The position numbers were made by a program, and so were the translations under genes. The notes beneath the pieces are model-generated. The model made no database searches and was not told the DNA's origin. It saw only the letters and a list, made by a program, of their open reading frames with translations. Positions 58,080 through 64,000 of a stretch of DNA of 64,000 nucleotides are shown piece after piece. How positions within the stretch are numbered: position 1 is the stretch's first letter; the number at the start of each line of letters is the position of its first letter. The DNA comes from Nocardioides sp. HDW12B (lineage in GTDB: Bacteria; Actinomycetota; Actinomycetes; Propionibacteriales; Nocardioidaceae): assembly GCF_011299595.1 (NCBI RefSeq), contig NZ_CP049867.1, positions 1,426,001-1,490,000 of the forward strand. Reading direction: 5' to 3'.

Positions 58080-60241
58080 GGGGTGCTCCTCAGGGGCAGC
58101 CGGGCGCGCACCACGGTGCCACCGGTCGGTGGGCAGAGGACGTCGCTGCGGCCGCCGAGCTCGGCGGCGCGCTCGCGCAGGCTGACCAGGCCGACACCGG
58201 CCTGGACGTCGTCCGGCACGCCGACGCCGTCGTCGGCGACCTCGACCAGCAGCACGTCCCCATCGGGTCCGGTCGTGCGCCGGAGCGTGAGGGTGCACCG
58301 GCTCGCGTGCGCGTGCCGCTGGGCGTTGGTGAGCGCCTCGCCCGCGATCCGGTACGCCGCCACCTCGACCGCGGCGGGCAGGGGGCCGAGCTCGTCGGCG
58401 GCGACCGTCACCGGGACCGGCGACTGCTCCGCGAGCTGGCGCAGCGCCCCCACCAGGCCACGGTCGTCGAGGGCGGGCGGGCGCAGGTCGTGCACGAGGC
58501 GCCGGACGTCGGCGACGACGTCCTGCACGTGCCGGCTGGTGGCGGCGATCCGGTCCTGTGCGGCTGCCGGGTCCGACGCCACGAGCAGGCGCGCCGACTC
58601 GAGCTGGAAGACCACGCCGCCGAGGGACGGACCGAGGCCGTCGTGCAGGTCGCGCCGGATGCGGCGTCGCTCCTCCTCGCGGGCCACCACGAGCCGCTCG
58701 CGGCTGTCCTGCAGCTCCTCGGCGAGCCGGCCGGTGCGGACGGCGGTGGCGGTCTGGCGGACCACGTCGGCCAGCAGCTGCTCGTCGCGCCGCGACAGGC
58801 GGCTGCGCAGCCCGCGGGCCGGCAGGACGAGGCGTCCGACCTCGGTGTCGCGGTAGACGATGGGCAGGCTGCGGGTGCGGTCGGGCTCCGTACCGTGGGT
58901 CGCCACGACGGTCTCGCCCTGGCCGCGGTCCACCTCGACCTGCACGTAGCCGATGCCGAAGGCGGACGCGACGGCCCGCGCGACGGCGGCCAGCTGGGCC
59001 GGCCCCTCCGCGGTCGACTCCAGGGTGGTGGCGAGCCCGGCGACCACGTCGTAGCGGTTGTCGCGCTCACCGAGCATGACGCGGCGGACCAGGCCCAGCA
59101 GGCGCTGGCGCAGCGGGCCGTAGAGCGCGACCGACAGCACGAGTACGAGCACCACGACCTGCTGCTGGGCCAGGGAGTCGCCGAGCAGGCTGGTGAGCCC
59201 GGCCAGCACGGCCAGGTCGACGCCCACCAGGAGCAGCGAGAGCCCGCCGTAGACGAGCGTGCGGCCCAGCAGGTCCTCGATGGAGACCAGCCCGGGGTCG
59301 ACCACGGCCACGGTCATGGAGACCGGCACCAGGTTGACGGCCAGGAACAGCGCGGGGCCGGTCACCGGTCCCAGGTCGACCAGCAGGACGAGCACGACGA
59401 CCAGGCCGGCCACCAGCACGCCCCAGAGCAGCCAGCGCATCCGGTCGCGCTCCTCGCCGCGGGAGCGCCGGTGGCGGACGACGACGGTCAGGACCGGGAC
59501 GAGCAGCGTCGCGACGGTGACGGGCAGGACGATGCCGATCAGCACGTCGGCCAGGGGCGCGAGCGCCTCGACGGTCGCGGCGTCGGGGTCGACCCCGGCC
59601 GGGAGCCGGACGTCGCCGGAGCCGACGTCGGGCACGAGCACGAACAGGGCGGAGTTCAGCACCATGACCGCGAGCGCCAGGCGTCCCACGACACCCCAGG
59701 CTCCGGGCAGGAACCGCCCGGTGGGGAAGAGCATCGCCAGCAGTGCCACGCTCGCGGGCAGGAACGACCCGCCGCGGTAGAACAGCCACGCGGCGAGGGT
59801 GGCCCCGGGGAGGGCGTCGTCGGTCAGGACCGCCAGGCGGACCCACGCTTCGGCGAGACCGGTGAGGGCCCAGAACCAGCCGATGGCGGCCAGTGCCCAG
59901 CCGAACCGGTGGTGGGTCGGCCGCCCGTCGCCGCGCGGTGGGCCCGGACGGTGGGCGAGCACGACGGCGGCCAGCGTCGTCAGCAGCAGGCCCGTGAGGC
60001 CCGACCCGACGGCGGCGCCGACGTCCGTGCCTGCGTCCGGCGCCGACCCGACGGGAGCGGAGCGCACGACCACGACCGTCGCCAGCAGGAGGAGGAGCCC
60101 GGAGCCGGGCACCAGGGCGGTCGGCAGCCGTCCGGCGCGTGTCGGGGGACGGTTGTCGGGGACCACGGGGACATTGTGATGCCGGCCCGCCCTCCAGGAG
60201 GAGGAGGACGAGCCGGCAGCGGGGTGCGGCGTGTCGGGCAT
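58076..60241 (-). CDS. Sensor histidine kinase (HisKA_3 type)
   Basis: 721 residues. About eight membrane helices in the N-terminal ~370 residues, a GAF-like sensor (~395-500), then the HisKA_3 phosphorylation site RRDLHDGLGP (His533) and an HATPase_c domain ending DDGVGVPDDVQAGVGLVSLRERA. The 5' end is uncertain: ATG at 60241 or GTG at 60166; neither has a good ribosome site. It phosphorylates the downstream NarL-type regulator. Signal unknown. Confidence 0.92.
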   Translation of the reverse strand: MPDTPHPAAGSSSSSWRAGRHHNVPVVPDNRPPTRAGRLPTALVPGSGLLLLLATVVVVRSAPVGSAPDAGTDVGAAVGSGLTGLLLTTLAAVVLAHRPGPPRGDGRPTHHRFGWALAAIGWFWALTGLAEAWVRLAVLTDDALPGATLAAWLFYRGGSFLPASVALLAMLFPTGRFLPGAWGVVGRLALAVMVLNSALFVLVPDVGSGDVRLPAGVDPDAATVEALAPLADVLIGIVLPVTVATLLVPVLTVVVRHRRSRGEERDRMRWLLWGVLVAGLVVVLVLLVDLGPVTGPALFLAVNLVPVSMTVAVVDPGLVSIEDLLGRTLVYGGLSLLLVGVDLAVLAGLTSLLGDSLAQQQVVVLVLVLSVALYGPLRQRLLGLVRRVMLGERDNRYDVVAGLATTLESTAEGPAQLAAVARAVASAFGIGYVQVEVDRGQGETVVATHGTEPDRTRSLPIVYRDTEVGRLVLPARGLRSRLSRRDEQLLADVVRQTATAVRTGRLAEELQDSRERLVVAREEERRRIRRDLHDGLGPSLGGVVFQLESARLLVASDPAAAQDRIAATSRHVQDVVADVRRLVHDLRPPALDDRGLVGALRQLAEQSPVPVTVAADELGPLPAAVEVAAYRIAGEALTNAQRHAHASRCTLTLRRTTGPDGDVLLVEVADDGVGVPDDVQAGVGLVSLRERAAELGGRSDVLCPPTGGTVVRARLPLRSTP

Positions 60242-60251
60242 CGGCGGCGCG

Positions 60252-61067
60252 TCAGCTCGCCGAGCGACCCGCGTGAGCGGCCTTGAACGCCTTGTCGCCG
60301 ACGGTGAGGACGATGCCGGTGACGAGGATCCACAGGCCCCCGGTGGCGCCGGCCATGTACTGCACCGGGGCGATCGCCACCAGGACGCTCAGCCCGCCGA
60401 GGACCAGGCCGGTGCGGCCCAGGCCGCGGGAGACGGCGCCCTGGCGCGAGGCGGCGTGCACGGCGAGGCCGCTCAGGCCGACGAGCACCAGGTTCCACGG
60501 GATGGTCCCCACCCAGTGGTTGTAGAGCACGGCGGCGCTGGGCGTGGTGACCTCGGGGTTCGCGAGCCCGAAGATGAACTCGGTGTCGAGGCCGGTGCCG
60601 ATGATCTGCACCACCGACGTGCCGAGCAGCCCGAACGCGGCCATCGCCGGCAGCAGGCTGTCGGCGGGCAGCGCCGCGCGCAGCCGACGGGCCAGCCCGA
60701 GACCGAAGACGGCCATGGCCAGCGCGCTGACGGTGGTGAGCACGTGGAAGAGCGTCAGGTTGACCACGTGGTCGCTGAGGGCGGTGAGGATGCCGGCCTC
60801 GTCGCCGACGAGCTCGGTGCGGTAGACCACGTTCACCAGGCCGGAGAAGACGCCGCCGGCGAGACCGGCGGCGCCGGCCACGATGCCGGCCACGGCCCAG
60901 CCGCGGGACGTGCGGGTGGTGGACGGCGCCGTGGGGCCTCCCTCAGCAGTGGTGTCGGTCGCGGCCGGTACGTCGCTGCGGGCCGGGTTGCGGGTGGTGA
61001 CGGTGGTGGTGCCGGTGGTGGTGCCGGTGGTGGTGCCGGTGGTGGTGCCGGTGGTGGTGCTGGACAT
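60252..61067 (-). CDS. Hypothetical six-helix membrane protein with Thr/Gly repeat head
   Basis: 271 residues, ATG with GAAGGAA upstream. The N-terminus is made of TTTG units, encoded by five 12-bp tandem repeats (61002-61061). Then six or so hydrophobic helices with ALSDHVVNLTLFHVLTTVSALAMAVFGLGLARRL and NHWVGTIPWNLVLVGLSGLAVH. No family was firmly recognised; DUF4386-like is possible. The head is likely to vary in length between strains. A hairpin (61127-61150) lies upstream. Lies directly before the kinase gene, so may be linked to its signal. Confidence 0.72.
   Translation of the reverse strand: MSSTTTGTTTGTTTGTTTGTTTVTTRNPARSDVPAATDTTAEGGPTAPSTTRTSRGWAVAGIVAGAAGLAGGVFSGLVNVVYRTELVGDEAGILTALSDHVVNLTLFHVLTTVSALAMAVFGLGLARRLRAALPADSLLPAMAAFGLLGTSVVQIIGTGLDTEFIFGLANPEVTTPSAAVLYNHWVGTIPWNLVLVGLSGLAVHAASRQGAVSRGLGRTGLVLGGLSVLVAIAPVQYMAGATGGLWILVTGIVLTVGDKAFKAAHAGRSAS
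61002..61061. repeat. Five 12-bp tandem repeats inside a coding start
   Basis: Unit GGTGGTGGTGCC (five copies, last with one change). On the minus strand each codes for Gly-Thr-Thr-Thr-like residues and sets the length of the protein head. Confidence 0.9.
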
Positions 61068-61126
61068 CGCGGGTTCCTTCTCTCGTGGGTTGGTGGTTGC
61101 TGCGATGACCTGACTCTCGGGGGCCG

Positions 61127-61150
61127 GTTGTCCCGGGGCCCAGGGACAAC
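61127..61150. other. 8-bp hairpin upstream of the repeat-tailed membrane gene
   Basis: GTTGTCCC, an 8-base loop and GGGACAAC form a perfect inverted repeat in the 141-bp gap between the divergent membrane-protein and DUF4442 genes. It may be an operator for the nearby response regulator, though this is only a guess. Confidence 0.4.
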
Positions 61151-61196
61151 GGGGCACGTCCGGCGGGACACCTGTCGACGGGCAGTTACCGACGAG

Positions 61197-61202
61197 TAGC
61201 AT
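61197..61202 (+). promoter_or_regulatory. Leaderless-type -10 box of the DUF4442 gene
   Basis: TAGCAT, 6 bases, then ATG at 61209. Confidence 0.55.
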
Positions 61203-61208
61203 GCAGGC

Positions 61209-61691
61209 ATGCCGAGCCTGCTGACCCTCTGGAACCGTGCCTCGTCCCTGCCGCAGGGCCGTCGGGCCTTCTCGCTGGCGTTCAGCCAGAAGGCGCCGTA
61301 CTTCGCGACGGTGCGACCGCTGTTCGTGGAGCTGCGACCGAACTACGCCGAGCTGCGCATCAAGAAGCGCCGCGGCGTGCAGAACCACATCGGCACCGTG
61401 CACGCGATCGCGCTGTGCAACGGGCTGGAGGCGGCGATGGGGGCGCTGGCCGAGGTCAGCATCCCCTCCGACAAGCGGTGGATCCCCAAGGGCATGGACA
61501 TCTCCTACACCGCGAAGGCCGACAGCGACGTGCGGTGCATCGCCGAGACCGACGCCTCGCAGTGGGAGGGCGACGACCCCGACCTGCCGGTGCGCGTCAA
61601 GGGTGTGCGCAAGGACGGCACGGTCGTCGTCGAAGGCGTCATCCGGCTCTGGGTGACCGCCAAGCCGGCGCGCGCCGACGCCGCCGGCTGA
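61209..61691 (+). CDS. DUF4442 hotdog-fold protein (thioesterase-like)
   Basis: 160 residues. NHIGTVHAIALCNGLEAAMG after a helical head, then beta strands with MDISYTAKA, form a hotdog fold like PaaI-type thioesterases in DUF4442. The Asn/His pair could take part in thioester cleavage. Substrate unknown. The gene is alone on the plus strand between membrane and transport genes. Confidence 0.88.
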   Translation: MPSLLTLWNRASSLPQGRRAFSLAFSQKAPYFATVRPLFVELRPNYAELRIKKRRGVQNHIGTVHAIALCNGLEAAMGALAEVSIPSDKRWIPKGMDISYTAKADSDVRCIAETDASQWEGDDPDLPVRVKGVRKDGTVVVEGVIRLWVTAKPARADAAG

Positions 61692-61731
61692 GTCAGGCTC
61701 ACGCGCACGCTCAGGTCTGCACCCGGGAGCG

Positions 61732-62607
61732 TCAGACGATCCCGCCACCGGCGCCGCCGCCGGTGTTGGTCGACTGCATGCCGGGGATGGCGGTCGTGTC
61801 GAGCGGGCTCTTCTCACCGACGAGCCGGTGCTGCAGCCAGGTCGCGAGGGCGGTCAGGAGCAGGTTGACCCCGATGTAGATGACGGCGACGACCGTCCAG
61901 GTCTGCAAGCGCGACTCACGGAACTCGTCCTGGATGGAGCCGCCGACGAAGGTCAGGCCGGGGGCTACGACGTAGGCGCCGAGGCTGGTGTCCTTCAGCG
62001 CCACCACGAGCTGGCTGATGAGGGCCGGCAGCATGATCTTGACCGCCTGCGGCAGCAGGACGATCGTCATGACCTGGGTCTTGCGCATGCCGATGGCGTA
62101 CGCCGCCTCCGCCTGACCGGGGGGCACGGCGTTGACGCCGGCCCGGAAGACCTCGGCCAGCACGGACCCGTTGTAGAGGGTCAGGGCGAAGACGACGGCC
62201 CAGAAGGAGCCGAAGCCGTCGCCCACGCCGTAGGCGAAGTAGATGAAGATCATCAGCAGCAGCACCGGCACGGCGCGGAAGAACTCCACGATCAACCAGC
62301 TCGGCCAGCGCAGCCAGCGGTGCTCGGACATCTTGCCGACACCGAACACGAGACCGAAGACCACGGCGAAGACGATGGCCAGCGAGGCCATCTTGAGGGT
62401 CTCGAGCAGCCCGTCGACCAGGATGGCCTCGATGTAGGACGGAGTGAGGAACGGCTCCCACTTCGCGTAGGCGAACTGGTCGAACTCCACGAGGCGGGCG
62501 ACCAGCAGCCCGGCCAGGGCGAGCAGCATGACGACGGTCGCCAGGGTGTAGAGCCGGTGGCGCCCGCGGGTCTTCGGGCCGGGGGCGTCGAACAGGATCG
62601 AGGTCAT
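61732..62607 (-). CDS. gluD: Glutamate-type ABC transporter permease GluD
   Basis: 291 residues from ATG 62607. HisM-family permease with five helices and the EAA-like loop EVFRAGVNAVPPGQAEAAYAIGMRKTQVMTIVLLPQAVKIMLP. Pairs with GluC in the membrane. The C-terminal tail is Gly/Thr-rich (NTGGGAGGG). It is the last gene of the operon gluB-gluC-gluD on the minus strand; a gluA gene would lie further upstream, beyond the right edge. Overlaps gluC by 4 bases. Confidence 0.9.
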   Translation of the reverse strand: MTSILFDAPGPKTRGRHRLYTLATVVMLLALAGLLVARLVEFDQFAYAKWEPFLTPSYIEAILVDGLLETLKMASLAIVFAVVFGLVFGVGKMSEHRWLRWPSWLIVEFFRAVPVLLLMIFIYFAYGVGDGFGSFWAVVFALTLYNGSVLAEVFRAGVNAVPPGQAEAAYAIGMRKTQVMTIVLLPQAVKIMLPALISQLVVALKDTSLGAYVVAPGLTFVGGSIQDEFRESRLQTWTVVAVIYIGVNLLLTALATWLQHRLVGEKSPLDTTAIPGMQSTNTGGGAGGGIV

Positions 62608-63260
62608 CGGGAGGCCACCTTCCAACGACGCTCGAGGGTCCACGCCCCGGCGGACAGGATCTCGACCAGCACGATGTAGCCGAGGGCGAACAGCAGGAAG
62701 ATCTCGGGCCGCACATCCGCGTTCGCGTTGGTGAAGCCGCGCATACGGGCCGTCGCCTCGAGGAGCCCGAAAGCCGCCGCCACCGAGGTGTTCTTCAGCA
62801 GCGCGATGAGCACGCTGGCCAGCGGCGGCACCACGGCGCGGAACGACTGCGGCAGGATCACGTGGCGCATCGAGTCGCCGAACGTCATGCCGATCGCACG
62901 CGCCGCCTCAGCCTGGCCCAGGGGCACGGCGTTGATGCCCGAGCGGACGGACTCGCAGACGAAGGCGGAGGTGTAGAGGCTGAGGGCGATGACGCCCTTG
63001 ACCAGGAACGGAGTGCCCACGAACCACTGAAGCGATGGCGCCACCACGAAGATGAAGATGAAGACGATGAGCAGCGGGGTGTTCCGCACCACGGTGACGT
63101 AGGTCCCCGCGGTGCGTCGCATGACCGCCACCGGACCGACCCGCAGCGCGCCGAGCAGGGTGCCGAAGGCCAGGGAGGCCAGGGCAGACCAGAAGAACAG
63201 CTGGATCGTCAGCCAGAAGGCCGAGAGGTACAGGTCGAAGTCCGCGAAGACCGGCTCCAC
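62604..63260 (-). CDS. gluC: Glutamate-type ABC transporter permease GluC
   Basis: 218 residues. Five hydrophobic helices with the EAA loop ESVRSGINAVPLGQAEAARAIGMTFGDSMRHVILPQSFRAVVPP, typical of polar-amino-acid permeases. Heterodimer with GluD. It lies 111 bp after gluB; the gap holds a strong hairpin. Confidence 0.92.
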   Translation of the reverse strand: MEPVFADFDLYLSAFWLTIQLFFWSALASLAFGTLLGALRVGPVAVMRRTAGTYVTVVRNTPLLIVFIFIFVVAPSLQWFVGTPFLVKGVIALSLYTSAFVCESVRSGINAVPLGQAEAARAIGMTFGDSMRHVILPQSFRAVVPPLASVLIALLKNTSVAAAFGLLEATARMRGFTNANADVRPEIFLLFALGYIVLVEILSAGAWTLERRWKVASR

Positions 63261-63309
63261 CGGGTCACCTCCTCATCGTCGCTCGTGGGTCTCTCGGGAC
63301 GGATCCGGG

Positions 63310-63352
63310 GCTGCCCGTGGGGCACGACGGACGCCGCGCCCCACCGGGCAGC
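63310..63352 (-). other. Long hairpin between gluB and gluC
   Basis: GCTGCCCGTGGGGC (63310-63323) and GCCCCACCGGGCAGC (63338-63352) pair almost perfectly with one bulge. It lies in the 111-bp space after the binding-protein gene and probably stabilises or partly terminates its mRNA, so more binding protein than permease is made, as known for other ABC operons. Confidence 0.6.
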
Positions 63353-63371
63353 ACTCAGGATCCAGCGGGGC

Positions 63372-64000
63372 TCAGGCCTCGCAGGGGTCGAGCTCGGGCT
63401 GCTCCGGGGCGTCGACGCCGGCCTCGCCGAGCGTGGCGGCGAAGGCGTCCTCCCACGTGCCGTCCTCGTAGGAGGCCTCGATGGTGTCGTTGATCCACTG
63501 GCACATCTCGGGAGCGTCCTTGGAGTAGCCCACGCCGTAGCGCTCCTCCGAGAAGGGCTCCACGACGACCTTGAGGTTGTCGGGGTCCTCCGCGGCGTAG
63601 CCCAGGAGGATGGCGCCGTCGGTGGTCATCGCGTCCACCGTGCCGTTGGCGACCTGGTCGACGCACTCGGAGTAGGTGTCGAAGCCGCGCGGCGTCGCCC
63701 CCTCCTTCTCGATGTTCTCCAGCGAGGTGGAGCCGGTCACCGAGCAGACCTCGGTGCCCTTGACGTCGTCGAGGGTCTCGATGTCGGAGTCGGCGGCGAC
63801 GAGGAGCTGCTGGCCGGTGACGTAGTAGGGGCCGGCCTGGCCCACGATCGCGCGGCGCTCGTCGGTGATGGAGTACGACGCGAGGACGAGGTCGACCTCG
63901 CCCTCCTGGAGGAACGGCTCGCGGTTGTCGGAGATCGTCTCCTTCCAGGTGATGTCCTCGGCCGCGATGCCCAGGGACGCGGCGAGGATCTTGCCCATCT
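63372..64000 (-). CDS. gluB: Glutamate-type ABC transporter substrate-binding protein GluB (partial)
   Basis: About 209 residues; the N-terminus lies beyond the right edge. SBP_bac_3 (polar amino acid) fold: SDNREPFLQEGEVDLVLASYSITDERRAIVGQAGPYYVTGQQLLV, then TDGAILLGYAAEDPDNLKVV and a Cys pair in the second lobe. It feeds amino acids, probably glutamate, to GluC/GluD. The ATG at 63998 is internal, not the start. The family usually begins with a lipoprotein signal, which is off-window. Confidence 0.9.
   Translation of the reverse strand, partial: MGKILAASLGIAAEDITWKETISDNREPFLQEGEVDLVLASYSITDERRAIVGQAGPYYVTGQQLLVAADSDIETLDDVKGTEVCSVTGSTSLENIEKEGATPRGFDTYSECVDQVANGTVDAMTTDGAILLGYAAEDPDNLKVVVEPFSEERYGVGYSKDAPEMCQWINDTIEASYEDGTWEDAFAATLGEAGVDAPEQPELDPCEA

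Overview
The window is high-GC DNA from an actinobacterium, most likely a member of the Nocardioidaceae such as Nocardioides. The support is heavy G/C bias at third codon positions, frequent GTG starts, many 4-base ATGA/GTGA stop-start overlaps, TANNNT -10 boxes lying 6-8 bases from start codons, and gene order resembling the ftsK-rimO-pgsA-clgR-recA-recX-glu and fadD15-plsC-aroG neighbourhoods of Streptomyces and Mycobacterium. No rRNA, tRNA, CRISPR array, transposase or prophage gene was found. Layout: 1-7.4 kb, minus strand, is a Tad/Flp pilus operon read right to left: TadE-like, TadG-like, CpaB, CpaE, CpaF, then a von Willebrand A domain fused to a TadB-type membrane protein that runs off the left edge. 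The Flp pilin and prepilin peptidase are not in the window. 7.5-17.1 kb holds a long-chain acyl-CoA ligase, an SRPBCC protein, an ArsA/Get3-like ATPase with a small Cys-rich partner, a second TadG/TadE pair, an alpha/beta hydrolase operon, a PlsC acyltransferase and a coiled-coil protein. 17.1-26.6 kb is central metabolism: half of an FGGY kinase, a DUF1028 protein, a 6-phosphofructokinase with pyrophosphate-type residues, a class II DAHP synthase, an EamA exporter divergent from a LysR regulator, threonine aldolase, and a second, unrelated class I DAHP synthase. The class I gene lies behind a leader peptide with Trp, Tyr and Phe codons and an attenuator hairpin. It and a small membrane-protein gene are bracketed by a 75-bp inverted repeat. 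26.6-43 kb holds ftsK, a RodZ-like membrane HTH protein, an OmpA/BON protein with two small membrane proteins (resembling arfABC), rimO, pgsA, a GH15 glycosidase, a ClgR-type regulator, nei and lhr. 43-54 kb holds a NodIJ-type ABC exporter with two permeases, DUF3046, an MFS transporter, MTA phosphorylase, and a glycan/redox group (epimerase, polytopic GT-C-like protein, GT2, DUF2064, cytochrome-b-fused molybdopterin oxidoreductase). 54-64 kb holds recA (with LexA box) - recX, RNase Y, a NarL-type two-component pair, a repeat-tailed membrane protein, a DUF4442 thioesterase-like protein and part of a glutamate-type ABC transporter (gluD, gluC, partial gluB). The most notable signals are the aromatic attenuator with the 75-bp inverted repeats around the class I DAHP synthase, a set of short tandem repeats in gene gaps (10 x 10 bp before the class II DAHP synthase, 22-bp, 20-bp and 8-bp arrays), a systematic leaderless-promoter pattern, a kinase reduced to its N-terminal half, and domain fusions in the Tad and RodZ-like proteins.
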